Assembly (NCBI RefSeq): GCF_001619875.1
Contig: NZ_LRFC01000023.1
Span: 670,781-734,780 of the forward strand
Length of the DNA: 64,000 nt
Reading direction: 5' to 3'
Source of the DNA: Fictibacillus phosphorivorans
GTDB taxonomy: Bacteria; Bacillota; Bacilli; Bacillales; Fictibacillaceae
Of the stretch, positions 27,027-36,736 are shown one piece after another. The notes under the pieces are model-generated. The model saw only the letters and a program-made list of their open reading frames with translations, did no database searches and had not been told where the DNA came from. How positions within the stretch are numbered: the first letter of the stretch is position 1; every line of letters starts with the position of its first letter. A program made the position numbers and the translations under genes.

Positions 27027-27468
27027 AAAACTTTCCTTTACCAATCTGGAAAACCATCTTGTACGTACTACCATTAGCAGAATGAATGTAGATTGTTCCT
27101 GCTCGGCTAATATTTCCGAATTGGTTAAATTGAACCCTTAATAACATAGAAAAGCTTTCAAAGCGTATGTGATCAGGAAAGGTTCGTTTTACTGGCTTCC
27201 TTAAACCGTTTCCACTTACTTCATATTCGTGTTTTTCGTTGTCAATGGATAAGACATACGTTCGATTTTCATTGACCGCTTTTTGCTGCATATGAATGAT
27301 ATCTTTCTGAAAGGAGCGCAAGAAGTATTCGGTTTCTCTATTTTTCCTAAACGTGTCCAACGCCGGATAAGCAACGGCACCGATCGTCATAATAATCATC
27401 AGTACGATCATCATCTCAATTAAACTAAATCCTTGTTGACGCCATAACTTATGATTCTGATTACTCAC
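27010..27468 (-). CDS. comGD: Competence pseudopilin ComGD
   Basis: 152 residues with a type IV prepilin N-terminus, QQGFSLIEMMIVLMIIMTIG, cleaved by ComC before the Phe. The C-terminal domain is beta-rich. It overlaps both comGC (8 nt) and comGE (17 nt), typical of the tightly coupled comG operon. Confidence 0.9.
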   Translation of the reverse strand: MSNQNHKLWRQQGFSLIEMMIVLMIIMTIGAVAYPALDTFRKNRETEYFLRSFQKDIIHMQQKAVNENRTYVLSIDNEKHEYEVSGNGLRKPVKRTFPDHIRFESFSMLLRVQFNQFGNISRAGTIYIHSANGSTYKMVFQIGKGKFYVTKQ

Positions 27469-27763
27469 TGCTCACACTAACAATTCCTTCGCTATCAATG
27501 ACCAAAGGTTTTTTGTCAGGACACGTAGTAGTATCGATGTACTTGTCATCAAATAATTCTTTTATGGTCGGCAGTTTATTTTTTTCTGCTTCATAAGCAC
27601 CCACTTGTCCTTGTACAAGATCGATCGTCGCCTCACAGCCTAATGATTTTACAAGGCTGTTATTCTTCGTCATGCTTGGGAGCGCAATCAGCATAAGGAT
27701 TGAAATAATAAGCAAAACAATCATCATTTCGATCAGTGTAAATCCTCTTTCATTCTTCATCAT
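27461..27763 (-). CDS. comGC: Major competence pseudopilin ComGC
   Basis: 100 residues. The prepilin motif ERGFTLIEMMIVLLIISIL has the conserved Glu at position 5 of the mature protein. Two cysteines (GCEAT and TCPDK) can form the intramolecular disulfide known for ComGC. It forms the pseudopilus that carries DNA through the cell wall. Confidence 0.95.
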   Translation of the reverse strand: MMKNERGFTLIEMMIVLLIISILMLIALPSMTKNNSLVKSLGCEATIDLVQGQVGAYEAEKNKLPTIKELFDDKYIDTTTCPDKKPLVIDSEGIVSVSSE

Positions 27764-27771
27764 AACCCTCC

Positions 27772-28803
27772 TTATAATGCTTCCATCAGTTTGAAAATAG
27801 GCAATAACATAGAGGCAAACATGAGCAGCACAAAACCTCCGATCACGGCAAATAAAATTGGTTGTATTTTTTGCAATACAGAGTAAATCATTTCTTCTAA
27901 TTCACTGAATATCCATTCTCCATAAGAAATCAGTTCAGCACCTAACTCTCCATGCGCTTGCCCGAAACGAACAATCTCTGCTAATTCCTTTGTGAAATAA
28001 GGTTTCACCAGCAACAGATCAGGAAGTGACTTCCCATTCAGCAATCCTTTTTGAAGCCGCTGACTTTCTTCTTTATAAAAGCCTTTGTTTAAATGCATCT
28101 CCATGACAACCAATGCGTCAGAAACCGATAAACCGCTTTTAAGCATCGTCCCGAAGTTAACACTAAAGAAGTGAGAATTGTTTAAACGTAGAAATTTTCT
28201 ACAAAGAGGGATCTTCATCAACAAACTCATTTGGGTAGAATATTTAGCTTTCTTTTTAATGAGATAAATAATGATCCACGAGATCATACAAAGCATTAGA
28301 AGAATGAAGCCTATTTTTGGGATGATGCCTAAAAATGAGAGCATCCATGTTGTAAAAGTCGGAGTTTTAACTTCTAATGAAGAAAAAAGGAGTGAAAATT
28401 GAGGAAATAAAAATTGGTAAAACAGAATACCTATCCATGTTGTTAGGAACAACAAAAATAAAGGATACCTCAGTGCTTTCATTAGACGCACATTCCATTC
28501 TGCTTTCTTTTTCATAAAGGTACCATTTTCAATCAAACTTTTTGTTAAGTTGCCGTTAGTACTGTTAATAGACAAAGAACTCATCACTTCTTCAGGTAAT
28601 CGAAGCGGTGTAAAAACATCTTGGATAGATCCGCCTGAAGCAAGAATGTCAAGAACATCATCTAGTACAACCTGCTTTTTGTGGGGGAGTTGTGCCTTTA
28701 AGAGTTTCATGCTCTTTTGAATGGAGTATCCTTGATCTAACAAAAAACCTAGTTTATAAAGAAAAGATCCTTGAGAAGCTCGTTTCCAGCCCCTAGTTTT
28801 CAA
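27772..28803 (-). CDS. comGB: Competence membrane platform protein ComGB
   Basis: 343 residues, GspF/PilC family with two repeated helical domains and three membrane helices (near 145-165, 190-215 and the C-terminus). It anchors pseudopilus assembly in the membrane. The frame is open to 28869, but a TTG at 28803 lies 7 nt after GGGAGGGGAG and 1 nt after the comGA stop, the best supported start; an ATG at 28833 is the alternative. Confidence 0.9.
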   Translation of the reverse strand: MKTRGWKRASQGSFLYKLGFLLDQGYSIQKSMKLLKAQLPHKKQVVLDDVLDILASGGSIQDVFTPLRLPEEVMSSLSINSTNGNLTKSLIENGTFMKKKAEWNVRLMKALRYPLFLLFLTTWIGILFYQFLFPQFSLLFSSLEVKTPTFTTWMLSFLGIIPKIGFILLMLCMISWIIIYLIKKKAKYSTQMSLLMKIPLCRKFLRLNNSHFFSVNFGTMLKSGLSVSDALVVMEMHLNKGFYKEESQRLQKGLLNGKSLPDLLLVKPYFTKELAEIVRFGQAHGELGAELISYGEWIFSELEEMIYSVLQKIQPILFAVIGGFVLLMFASMLLPIFKLMEAL

Positions 28804-28804
28804 C

Positions 28805-29860
28805 TTAGGTCTCCCCTCCCATCCATTTTTCATAACTTTCCTTCGTAATAAATCCTGCTGCGAATGCATGGTTAAAGTAATACGGGAGGTTTTTGTAAAT
28901 AGACTTAGCAGGAGCTGATTTGTTTAAAGCAACTTCAAGCTCTTGATTGCACAGCATTTCATATATTCCAGCCCTTCTGTATGTTCTAGATTTAAAACAA
29001 AAGTTAACACAATCATCGCCGCAAAAACGACAAGGTATAGAGATAAGCCTTTGTGATACCACACCCATTAATGTTTGATTTAGTTCACCCTCTTGAACAC
29101 CGAATTCCCTGAGGCGTTCGATACATCCTATACAATCAGCTGCATGCATCGTCGACAAAACGAGGTGGCCGGTTAAAGAAGCTCGGATAACGAGTTTAGC
29201 TGTAGATTCATCCCTAATTTCACCGATCATAATCACGTCGGGATCATGACGTAACAATGATCTGAAACCTTCACCATACGTTATACCAGCTTTCTCATTG
29301 ATCTCCATCTGTAAGAAGGAATCTACTTTCCGTTCAACTGGATCTTCAAGTGTAACAACTTGCCGTTTATAGTGTTTTTGAAGGTAATGAAGCAAAGAGT
29401 AAAGAATAGTTGTTTTACCTGAACCTGTAGGTCCTGTGAACAATAATAATCCGCTTGATCTTTTAATAAGGGAGATTAATTTTTGCAAAACTTGAGGAAA
29501 AAGAGATAATTCGTAAAGAGACAAATTTTCTTGCTGAGGAAGTAAACGAATAACAAGAGATTCATTAAAAGCAGAAGGTATGGAAGAAAAACGAAGATGT
29601 ACATTTACATTATTAAGCATCACGTCCATTGCGCCACTTTGAGGTTTGCGCTGCTCACCAATATCCATTCTTGCTGAGTATTTAAAATGAGCGATAACAC
29701 GGGTGTATTCTTCTTGAGAAAGGGTTTTAAATTCAATAAGCCTGTCATCTATACGAAATTGAACGATACCCCCTTTTTTAATCGGAATGAAATGAATGTC
29801 TGACGCCTTCTGTATTGCAGCCTCATGAAGGATGTTGGTACCCAATAATTTAATCGGCAA
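28805..29860 (-). CDS. comGA: Competence traffic ATPase ComGA
   Basis: 351 residues, GspE/PilT family. Walker A GPTGSGKTTILYSLL, Asp box and Walker B-like DPDVIMIGEIRDEST, and a zinc-type Cys cluster (CRFCGDDCVNFC) are present. It drives pseudopilus assembly at the cell pole. The start is TTG at 29860, 10 nt after AAAGGAGG; the nearby ATG at 29864 is out of frame and stops after four codons. First gene of comG. Confidence 0.95.
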   Translation of the reverse strand: MPIKLLGTNILHEAAIQKASDIHFIPIKKGGIVQFRIDDRLIEFKTLSQEEYTRVIAHFKYSARMDIGEQRKPQSGAMDVMLNNVNVHLRFSSIPSAFNESLVIRLLPQQENLSLYELSLFPQVLQKLISLIKRSSGLLLFTGPTGSGKTTILYSLLHYLQKHYKRQVVTLEDPVERKVDSFLQMEINEKAGITYGEGFRSLLRHDPDVIMIGEIRDESTAKLVIRASLTGHLVLSTMHAADCIGCIERLREFGVQEGELNQTLMGVVSQRLISIPCRFCGDDCVNFCFKSRTYRRAGIYEMLCNQELEVALNKSAPAKSIYKNLPYYFNHAFAAGFITKESYEKWMGGET

Positions 29861-29888
29861 GCATTATCAGCCTCCTTTTTCATTTTGC

Positions 29889-29918
29889 TTTATAATGAAT
29901 TCTTTCATCATACGACAA
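29889..29918 (-). promoter_or_regulatory. Possible SigA-type promoter of comG
   Basis: On the minus strand TTGTCG (29913-29918) is followed after 18 nt by TATAAA (29889-29894), 28 nt before the comGA start. No clear pair of ComK boxes (AAAA-N5-TTTT) was found upstream. Confidence 0.35.
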
Positions 29919-29985
29919 TTCCTGCATTTATTTGCAAAAAGAACGCATATAAATTTCGACACGGTCCATACTAGTATTGTTGCAT

Positions 29986-30060
29986 TGGGCTATAGCCAAG
30001 CGGTAAGGCAACGGACTTTGACTCCGTCATGCGTTGGTTCGAATCCAGCTAGCCCAGCCA
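29986..30060 (+). tRNA. tRNA-Gln (anticodon TTG)
   Basis: 75 nt including an encoded CCA. The acceptor TGGGCTA pairs with TAGCCCA; the D-arm is GCCAAGCGGTAAGGC, the anticodon loop CTTTGAC gives TTG at 30018-30020, and the T-loop GGTTCGAATCC is standard. A lone tRNA gene between comGA and mgsR. Confidence 0.97.
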
Positions 30061-30092
30061 AAAAAAATAACACTCTTCAGACAAAGAGTGTT
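30061..30092 (-). terminator. Terminator of mgsR
   Basis: AACACTCTT and AAGAGTGTT form the stem (30069-30092). On the minus strand it ends in a run of T residues that abuts the tRNA gene. Confidence 0.85.
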
Positions 30093-30095
30093 AGT

Positions 30096-30485
30096 TCAGG
30101 ACACATGACTTGAAATGTGTTCTTTTTCTTTTGATGAACATAATTTTTTCATGTCACCGGGACTATATCCTGCAATCAGCTGTTTTCCATCTGTAACAAG
30201 AGGACGTTTCAGAAGCTTTGGATTTTTTGTTAATAATTCAAGCAGTTCATTTGTGGAAAGATCATAAATATCAACATCTAGAGACTTAAAGGATTGGCTT
30301 CTTTTTGCTAAGATATCTTCTGTTCCATACTTTGTTAGCTTTAACAACTCTCTTAGTTCCTCAACAGATGGGGTTTCTTTAAATAGATGCCTTTCATCAA
30401 AAGATACTTTATTTTGTTTAAGCCACATTTTAGCCTTTCGACATGAAGTGCAGCTGGGATAAGTGTAGAATGTGATTGAACTCAT
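30096..30485 (-). CDS. mgsR: MgsR/Spx-family redox regulator (YqgZ)
   Basis: 129 residues, ArsC/Spx fold. The redox switch CXXC is present as SCTSC (residues 12-16), and the RPLV loop (KRPLVTDGKQLIAGY) is typical. MgsR controls part of the general stress response with RNA polymerase in B. subtilis. The ATG at 30485 lies 8 nt after AAAAGGAG. Confidence 0.87.
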   Translation of the reverse strand: MSSITFYTYPSCTSCRKAKMWLKQNKVSFDERHLFKETPSVEELRELLKLTKYGTEDILAKRSQSFKSLDVDIYDLSTNELLELLTKNPKLLKRPLVTDGKQLIAGYSPGDMKKLCSSKEKEHISSHVS

Positions 30486-30597
30486 GAGACTCACTCCTTT
30501 TGGTTTACATTACCTTTATAAGAGGCATAATAAACCAAAAAAAGCCTATTTTATTTAATTATCTTTTAATTGTGTATTTATCCGCTTACAATTGTCA

Positions 30598-30627
30598 TTT
30601 ACAAGAGAGTGGAAACTCATATATAAT
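30598..30627 (+). promoter_or_regulatory. SigA-type promoter of yqgY
   Basis: TTTACA (30598-30603), an 18-nt spacer, then a perfect TATAAT (30622-30627), 43 nt before the yqgY start. Confidence 0.55.
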
Positions 30628-30669
30628 ACTAAAGGATACAAGTATTGGCGAAAAAAGGAGGGGATACAT

Positions 30670-30918
30670 ATGTCAAGAATGTATAAAGTATTAGGTTTTT
30701 GGACTGGAATCATCGGTGTTATGGCTTATCTTGGCGATATGCAAGACATGGCGTTATTGTTCTTAGGACAAACGATTATGTTCGTTTCATTGGGTTATTT
30801 GAACTTATCTGAGCGTATGTATATTTATATCTTTGGTGCTTATTTAACTGTTTTCTTTGTTGGGTTTACATACTGGTCAACGTTTATGATGACTCCCGGA
30901 GCTGGCGGAGGTCATTAA
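30670..30918 (+). CDS. yqgY: YqgY, DUF2626 small membrane protein
   Basis: 82 residues with three hydrophobic segments and a glycine-rich end (PGAGGGH). It matches the DUF2626 family found in Bacillus. A strong AAAGGAGGGG site precedes the ATG. Function unknown. Confidence 0.85.
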   Translation: MSRMYKVLGFWTGIIGVMAYLGDMQDMALLFLGQTIMFVSLGYLNLSERMYIYIFGAYLTVFFVGFTYWSTFMMTPGAGGGH

Positions 30919-30939
30919 GAAGTTCTTAACTGCAGCGAT

Positions 30940-30976
30940 GAAAAAGCGGTCCGTATTACACGGTCCGCTTTTTTTG
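30940..30976. terminator. Bidirectional terminator between yqgY and the methyltransferase gene
   Basis: AAAAAGCGG and CCGCTTTTT form the stem, with one mismatch nearer the loop. T-runs lie on both sides, and the minus-strand gene stops inside it. Confidence 0.82.
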
Positions 30977-32038
30977 TTGTATAACTTGGAATCCATTTGA
31001 TAACGTGCTGTCGAGTAAAAAGGAACGAATCGCACGATTTCTTTTATGTTCGATTGAAAATGGATCAGGATTATGAGTATTTTGAAGAAGTAACATTAGA
31101 CCTTTATTTAGTAAAAAGTCACCTTGATTGTCCATCCTAAGCGTTTCTATCCCGTGCTGATTACCCGTCTTCTGTACTTGTTCCCAATCTATGTGATAGG
31201 TGATATCCATCTTCCCCGGGTATGCTAGAGGATCGTTCTGAATTTGGTGACGATAATAACCTCTAATACTTCCCTCTTTTAGATAAGCACTATTCCATTC
31301 ATCACCAATAAGTCCATAGTCGACAAAGAAGAAATAAGATCCACTATCTGTCCATTCATATATTTCTTTTAACCATTGGATCATTTGAAATGATACTTCT
31401 AATTCATTCTGTTTGTTTCGACCCTTAAACATTTCATCCAACGTTTGAAGCAAGGATCGATTGCTGACCTTTTTATATTCAAAAGAAAGTTCCTCATCTT
31501 CCTTCTTTAAAATAACACCTTTTTCGAACCAGCCTTCGCTTTTGCATTTGAAAATCCGAATCGGAAAAGCATCAAGAACTTCATTTGCAAAAATGACGCC
31601 TCTAAAAGCTGGCAGTTCCTGTTTGAGTTCTTCAAACGAACTTAAAATGGTTATGGAAGTATCTACTAACACTTCTTTTAATAATTTTCTATGAAAGGGA
31701 CTTCGTTCTACAATAATATATTTTATAGAAGGTGAATTGCTGTTTTTCCAAGCTGTTTGAATTTGCTGAGCAAAATGGCCGCTGCCTCCTCCAAATTCTA
31801 CTACTACAGGGTCTAAGTTATTCCTTTTAATCACTTTCACAAAGAAATCAGCCCAAACCGTTGCAAATACATCTGATACGAAACTGGACGTATAAAAGTC
31901 GCCATTTTTTCCGATTTTCTTGTTTTCGTTCATGTAATAACCATCAATAGGATGATATAGAGCGTGCTCCATATACTCTTCCATTGTTAACCAATTAGTC
32001 TCTTCAAATTTCTTATATAGCAGAGACGACTGCATCAT
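30956..32038 (-). CDS. SAM-dependent methyltransferase, MidA/NDUFAF7 family
   Basis: 360 residues. The SAM-binding motif VVEFGGGSGHFAQQI and the DUF185 hallmarks (GYYMNENKKIGKNGDFYTS, IFANEVLDAFP, FVDYGLI) are present. Mitochondrial members methylate an arginine of complex I; the bacterial substrate is not known. The start overlaps the stop of yqgX (TAATG), so the two are coupled. Confidence 0.85.
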   Translation of the reverse strand: MMQSSLLYKKFEETNWLTMEEYMEHALYHPIDGYYMNENKKIGKNGDFYTSSFVSDVFATVWADFFVKVIKRNNLDPVVVEFGGGSGHFAQQIQTAWKNSNSPSIKYIIVERSPFHRKLLKEVLVDTSITILSSFEELKQELPAFRGVIFANEVLDAFPIRIFKCKSEGWFEKGVILKKEDEELSFEYKKVSNRSLLQTLDEMFKGRNKQNELEVSFQMIQWLKEIYEWTDSGSYFFFVDYGLIGDEWNSAYLKEGSIRGYYRHQIQNDPLAYPGKMDITYHIDWEQVQKTGNQHGIETLRMDNQGDFLLNKGLMLLLQNTHNPDPFSIEHKRNRAIRSFLLDSTLSNGFQVIQQKKRTV

Positions 32039-32667
32039 TAAAAACCGCCTAAAAATGGATTTGAATCCATTTCCATTCCGATGGTTGTTTCAGGACCATG
32101 ACCTGATAAAACGATCGTTTCTTCAGGTAAATTCATTAATTTTTCATGAATGCTTTTTAAAAGGATGTCTTGATTCCCTCCATAAAGATCTGTTCTCCCG
32201 ATACTACCTGCAAATAATGCATCGCCAGAGAAAACTGCACCAGCGCTTTTTAAGTAAAAAGAAATACTTCCTGGTGAGTGTCCTGGTGTTGAAAGGACTT
32301 CAAAAGAAAAGCTGCCGATCTTCAAGGCATTGTCTTGATCGGATAATAGGTGACTGGCAGCATTTGCTGTAATGCTTTGACCAAAAAAATTTGAACCATT
32401 CTTTTTTGTGTTACTCAACCAGTCAGACTCTTTTTTATGAACATAAAGTGGTATTTGATATTTATCACGAACATCATCCACAGCCCCAATATGATCGAAA
32501 TGAGCATGTGTTAAAAGTACAGCCAATGGTTTAACATTTAACGATTCAATCGCATGAATAATCTTCTTACCTTCGCTGCCAGGATCGATGACAATCGCTT
32601 CTTTGTTGTTGTAAATAATATATGTATTTTCTTGAACGGGTCCTACCGTAAGCTTTTTCCACTTCAT
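32038..32667 (-). CDS. yqgX: Metallo-beta-lactamase-fold hydrolase (YqgX)
   Basis: 209 residues. The zinc motif LTHAHFDHIGAVDD and later histidines (TPGHSPGS, SGDALF, LSGHGPET) give a complete dinuclear MBL site, glyoxalase II-like. Likely a thioester hydrolase, for instance on a bacillithiol adduct, but that is inference. A good GGAGG site precedes the ATG. Confidence 0.9.
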   Translation of the reverse strand: MKWKKLTVGPVQENTYIIYNNKEAIVIDPGSEGKKIIHAIESLNVKPLAVLLTHAHFDHIGAVDDVRDKYQIPLYVHKKESDWLSNTKKNGSNFFGQSITANAASHLLSDQDNALKIGSFSFEVLSTPGHSPGSISFYLKSAGAVFSGDALFAGSIGRTDLYGGNQDILLKSIHEKLMNLPEETIVLSGHGPETTIGMEMDSNPFLGGF

Positions 32668-32738
32668 TATAAGTCCTCCAATTGCAAGTTATTCCTTTCT
32701 ATCTTACACTAAAATAGTCAGAATTACGGAGGAAATGC

Positions 32739-33140
32739 ATGAAAGTATATTATGGATACGAAAATATAGAGAGCGCTGACATAAATGTTCATGATCAACA
32801 TGAGGATCTTATTATTGTTTCAGATACTATTGTAGATTTTCATGAGACCATCCCCTTACTTCACATCAATCCCATACAGACAACACTTTTATATGAGGAT
32901 TATGGATTCGTATCAGATTCACAAAACCATTACGTTTATCTGGATATGATTTGTGCATTTTTTATCATCGACACCGATGAACAACCAGAAAAGGACATGT
33001 TTCTCCTTCAAATGGAAGAAGAATTAATAGCTACTTGTAAGGAAGAAAAAAGAATATATATTCTAGATAAACATCATCAACTCCTTATTAAAAAATGGGC
33101 TACGGCTTATAATCTAGACGTCGAATTCATTTTGTTCTAA
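32739..33140 (+). CDS. Hypothetical protein, 133 residues
   Basis: A real gene by its strong GGAGGAA site 5-6 nt before the ATG and by its separate position. The protein is acidic, without signal peptide or membrane helix, rich in Asp, Glu, Ile and His (VHDQHEDLIIV, HINPIQ, IIDTDEQPEKD). I do not recognise the family. It lies divergently from yqgX and ahead of the DUF2759 gene. Confidence 0.7.
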   Translation: MKVYYGYENIESADINVHDQHEDLIIVSDTIVDFHETIPLLHINPIQTTLLYEDYGFVSDSQNHYVYLDMICAFFIIDTDEQPEKDMFLLQMEEELIATCKEEKRIYILDKHHQLLIKKWATAYNLDVEFILF

Positions 33141-33251
33141 ATGTTCACTCGACAAACCAGAATAAAACAAGTAAAATAATACAAGGTTGTACCTGTGTGA
33201 AAGCGTTATACATAGGATTGGTATTACTCCAGAGCAAGGGGGCACAGAATA

Positions 33252-33437
33252 ATGGGATTAGCCATTATATTCGGCTTAGTAGCTATTTTAGCTGCATTGG
33301 GACTATTGCGTTCGTTAAAAATTAAAAATTTAATGGCTGCAGGCTTTGCCTTTTTAACGTTTGCAGTTTTTGGCTGGTTTACAGTCATGACTGTACTGGA
33401 CGTATTAGTAGGCAGCGGCGGTTCTACAGGCCATTAA
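33252..33437 (+). CDS. DUF2759 small membrane protein (YqgW-like)
   Basis: 61 residues with two membrane helices separated by KIKNLMAAG and a polar glycine tail (GSGGSTGH). It resembles the DUF2759 family of Bacillus. It ends in a glycine-rich stretch like yqgY nearby. Function unknown. A GGGGG-type site precedes the ATG. Confidence 0.78.
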   Translation: MGLAIIFGLVAILAALGLLRSLKIKNLMAAGFAFLTFAVFGWFTVMTVLDVLVGSGGSTGH

Positions 33438-33442
33438 GAACT

Positions 33443-33480
33443 CAAAAAACCATCAGAATTTATATTCTGATGGTTTTTTC
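33443..33480. terminator. Terminator of the DUF2759 gene
   Basis: A long perfect stem: AAAAAACCATCAGAAT and ATTCTGATGGTTTTTT with a 4-nt loop. It can act on both strands. Confidence 0.92.
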
Positions 33481-33528
33481 TTTTGTTCACTGCAACAAAG
33501 TGGGTCACCATATAGTGAAAAACTCGTG

Positions 33529-34713
33529 TTACATATATAACCCTGCAAGCATAATTCCTCTTGTGTCTTCGTAAATTTTATCAAATTGCCTTAATGGTAA
33601 TGGATTAACCCCAATTCCAAGTTCGATTGTAAACCCAGGCTTTCTATATTCCTGGATGTACCAATCCTTGTATCCAGCATAGCTATCAACATATCTGATT
33701 GCTTTATACCCGCTTACCTTTTCAAATTCCTCGGCAATTTCTTCTGATAGTGGCATGGGTTCCTCACCTTCAAAGCCCCAATAGAGTTCTTTTCCTTGAG
33801 TATGAAGGGCGATTACTCGATCAAATTGATATTTTTCTGTTATTTCTGCCATCACGATTGCCTCAGGCTCAGTTAATGGAGCGGTTCCCGGATAATCTCT
33901 TGGTGCAGGAGCTTTTGGCTTCCTCACTTGTTCTAGCTCCCATCTTGCGGGAAATTGATTATTTAAATCTACTCCGCGGATGTTTGCTTTCCATGCAGAA
34001 AAATCCCTGCTTCCATTATTTAATTGTAAGACAAGCTCTTTATACACATCATCTTCAGGGGGCCCGTTCAAAACAAGATCTACTCCATCGGGGTCTACCA
34101 TAGGTACGGCTAAAAGGGTTGTATCATTATAAAGCTTTGAAGGTTTATTGCCATTTAACTCAGTTTCACTCGTGAGCGCACAGGCATATTCATTAATGAA
34201 TCTCATTAAAACTCCTGAAGTAATCCATTCGTTACCATGAAAGGATCCATTAATATGCACTTTCTTTTTCCCATTACCGATGATAAGCATCTCTATTGAT
34301 TTACCAAGCACAGATTTACCGATTTCCTGTTTTTTTATAAAAGGATAAGTATCTAGCAGTATTTTCATGTCTTGCTTTAAAGCCCGTGTATCATATTTCC
34401 TCTTTCCATTAATTAAAGGAAAAGACACTATTTTAGGAATATTTATAATATCCTTTGTAAAAATTTTCTTTGGATTTACATTTTGATTAAACAAGTTTAA
34501 AGCATCTAAGGGTAAATCAAAATCCTCTGCTATTGAAAAAAATGTATCTCCATTTTTAATCTTATATTTCTCCACTTTTAAACCTGGTATATGAATTCTT
34601 TCACCTGCTTGCATAATCGCATTCGGATTAGAGTCTTTAATCAACACGTAAGGGATAGATAAGAGTCGAGAATAATACCACAGCGAATCGCCGTTACGCA
34701 TGATAATTTCCAA
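33529..34713 (-). CDS. yqgT: LysM and M14-family gamma-D-glutamyl-meso-DAP peptidase (YqgT)
   Basis: 394 residues. Two LysM domains (about 1-46 and 48-95) precede an M14 zinc carboxypeptidase domain (about 110-394) with zinc ligands in GSFHGNEW (HxxE), the substrate motif GVDLNNQFPARWE, and the catalytic Glu in FTIELGIG. It resembles endopeptidase I, which cuts the D-Glu/DAP bond in spore or cell-wall peptidoglycan. The TTG start at 34713 lies 6 nt after GGGAGGG. No signal peptide, as in mother-cell or spore enzymes. Confidence 0.9.
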   Translation of the reverse strand: MEIIMRNGDSLWYYSRLLSIPYVLIKDSNPNAIMQAGERIHIPGLKVEKYKIKNGDTFFSIAEDFDLPLDALNLFNQNVNPKKIFTKDIINIPKIVSFPLINGKRKYDTRALKQDMKILLDTYPFIKKQEIGKSVLGKSIEMLIIGNGKKKVHINGSFHGNEWITSGVLMRFINEYACALTSETELNGNKPSKLYNDTTLLAVPMVDPDGVDLVLNGPPEDDVYKELVLQLNNGSRDFSAWKANIRGVDLNNQFPARWELEQVRKPKAPAPRDYPGTAPLTEPEAIVMAEITEKYQFDRVIALHTQGKELYWGFEGEEPMPLSEEIAEEFEKVSGYKAIRYVDSYAGYKDWYIQEYRKPGFTIELGIGVNPLPLRQFDKIYEDTRGIMLAGLYM

Positions 34714-34773
34714 ACAGAGCCCTCCCTATAAAACGTTCCTCTTAAAGATGTATGTTTTCCCTTTTCATATATG

Positions 34774-34804
34774 CAAAAAAAAGCACTTAGCCGTGGCTAA
34801 GTGC
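34774..34804 (-). terminator. Terminator of yqgS
   Basis: AGCACTTAGCC and GGCTAAGTGCT (34782-34804) form a perfect stem, followed on the minus strand by eight T residues. Confidence 0.92.
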
Positions 34805-34816
34805 TCATCTTAATTA

Positions 34817-36712
34817 TTATTTCTGTACTGCTTTATCTTTTGCCTTGTCTTTATCATAGAATCTCAACAAGTCGCCATAAATGATGCGATCTGAGATATC
34901 TAATTCAGTCTTAGCACGTTCACTGTATGGTTCACAAGCGTTAATCTCACCTTCAACAGGTTCACCTGTTGCCTTGTCATAACACTTACCATCTGTGAAA
35001 ACATTGTCCTTCGTGATGTATGAATTATCTCGCAGAACTGCGAAATCTTCGCGATCTTTAGAGAATAAATCTGAACCTAGTTCGATGTCACCTTTTGTGT
35101 CAATTCCAAGCAAGTGAAGAATCGTTGGTTTTAGATCGATCTGTCCACCAACTGTATCCATTACCTTGCCCTTCTGACCAGGCATGTGGATGATCAATGG
35201 AACTTTTTGCAATTGAGTGGATTCGAAAGGAGTGATTTCTTTTCCTAAGAATTGTCCCATTGCATCATTATGATTTTCAGAAATACCGTAGTGGTCTCCA
35301 TACATGATAAAGATTGAATCTTCGTATAACCCTGCTTCCTTAACATCTGCAAAGAACTCTTTTAATGCTTCGTCCGTGTAACGTACCGTTGTAAAGTAAC
35401 GGTTAACTGTTCCATCGTTCGACGTCCATTCTGGAATCATTTCATCTTCTTCTTCCAATGTGAATGGGAAATGATTCGTTAACGTAATATATTTCGTGTA
35501 GAATGGCTTGTTCATAGCTTGCATTTCTTTTAAGTGCGGAATGGATTGTTTAAAGAAATCTTTATCTTTTAAACCCCATCCAATCGAATTTTCAGGTGTT
35601 ACTTCAAAATCCTTTAATGAATAATAACGGTCATAACCGAAATTATCATACATGATGTCACGGTTCCAGAAACTCTTGTTATTCGCATGCTGAACAGAAG
35701 AATAGTAGCCTTGCTCTTTCAATATTTCTGGAGTTGCATTGTATTGGTTTTGCGAATGAGTAAAGAATACTGCTCCACTCGGAAGCGGATATAACGAGTT
35801 ATCTAATAAAAACTCAGAATCAGATGTTTTCCCTTGCCCTGTTTGATGATAAAAATTAGGGAAATAGTAACTGTCTTTGATTAAATCATTCATAAACGGT
35901 GTAATTTCTTTTCCATTTACAGATTCATTAATAACAAAGTTTTGAGTCGATTCTACTGAGATTACAAAAACATTCTTGCCTTTTGCTTTACCGAACATTT
36001 CTGGGTTTGGCTCTTTGTAATTAGCACGTGAATAGTTCTCGATATCTGTAATCTCACTTCCATCTGCAAATGCACGCTGCGCTTTTGCTTTTGACTGGAT
36101 AATGGAATCATAGATGTGATAGTTATAAGAACCAATATTTTTAATGAGCATCTCACGGTCAAATGTACGAGTTAATAATTGTGGACGCTCAGTTTCAGCA
36201 ATACCTACGTTGACGATAAAGAATACGATCGCTGCAGCAAATGTGATCGTAATTTGCTTGCGTGAAGCGCGAGCAGGACGGTAATCTGCACGTCTCATAA
36301 AATAAGCCAAAATAACAATATCGATAAACACCAATAAATCTGTTGGCTGAATCAATTCAAATACACTGTTACCTAAATCACCCATATTGCTTGTTTGAAA
36401 CAAGACTGGGATGGTAATAAAGTCATTAAAGAATCGGTAGAATACCATGTTTGCATACATAACAAAACTCATAATAGCACTGACAGCGACAATCATACGT
36501 CTATGTGCTCTTCCTTTAAAATAAAGGGTAATTCCTAAAAATAGAATAACGGAACTAATCGGGTTAATAAAGAGAATTAATTCCTGTACTTTGTTGTCCA
36601 TTGGTAATTCAAAAGCTGTTTTATAAACGACATATGTTTTAATCCATAATAAAGCAATTGCTATAAAGAAAAATCTATAATCAGCAAAAGCTTGTTTCAT
36701 TTTTTCTTTCAT
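34817..36712 (-). CDS. yqgS: Lipoteichoic acid synthase-like sulfatase-fold enzyme (YqgS)
   Basis: 631 residues: five N-terminal membrane helices (to about residue 190) and a large extracellular LtaS/sulfatase domain. The catalytic Thr lies in [10 protein letters not shown], and metal ligands lie near VISVESTQ and [12 protein letters not shown]. It transfers glycerolphosphate from phosphatidylglycerol to lipoteichoic acid. The ATG at 36712 has GAGGAGGT upstream; an ATG at 36736 overlaps that site. Confidence 0.92.
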   Translation of the reverse strand: MKEKMKQAFADYRFFFIAIALLWIKTYVVYKTAFELPMDNKVQELILFINPISSVILFLGITLYFKGRAHRRMIVAVSAIMSFVMYANMVFYRFFNDFITIPVLFQTSNMGDLGNSVFELIQPTDLLVFIDIVILAYFMRRADYRPARASRKQITITFAAAIVFFIVNVGIAETERPQLLTRTFDREMLIKNIGSYNYHIYDSIIQSKAKAQRAFADGSEITDIENYSRANYKEPNPEMFGKAKGKNVFVISVESTQNFVINESVNGKEITPFMNDLIKDSYYFPNFYHQTGQGKTSDSEFLLDNSLYPLPSGAVFFTHSQNQYNATPEILKEQGYYSSVQHANNKSFWNRDIMYDNFGYDRYYSLKDFEVTPENSIGWGLKDKDFFKQSIPHLKEMQAMNKPFYTKYITLTNHFPFTLEEEDEMIPEWTSNDGTVNRYFTTVRYTDEALKEFFADVKEAGLYEDSIFIMYGDHYGISENHNDAMGQFLGKEITPFESTQLQKVPLIIHMPGQKGKVMDTVGGQIDLKPTILHLLGIDTKGDIELGSDLFSKDREDFAVLRDNSYITKDNVFTDGKCYDKATGEPVEGEINACEPYSERAKTELDISDRIIYGDLLRFYDKDKAKDKAVQK

Positions 36713-36736
36713 GTGTTCTCTGACCTCCTCAATCAA

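Noticed and set aside
29832..30113. 93-residue plus-strand open frame
   Set aside because: It passes through the tRNA-Gln gene.
33198..33212. CcpA cre-like TGAAAGCGTTATAC before the DUF2759 gene
   Set aside because: Only the left half fits; the right half misses the conserved CA.
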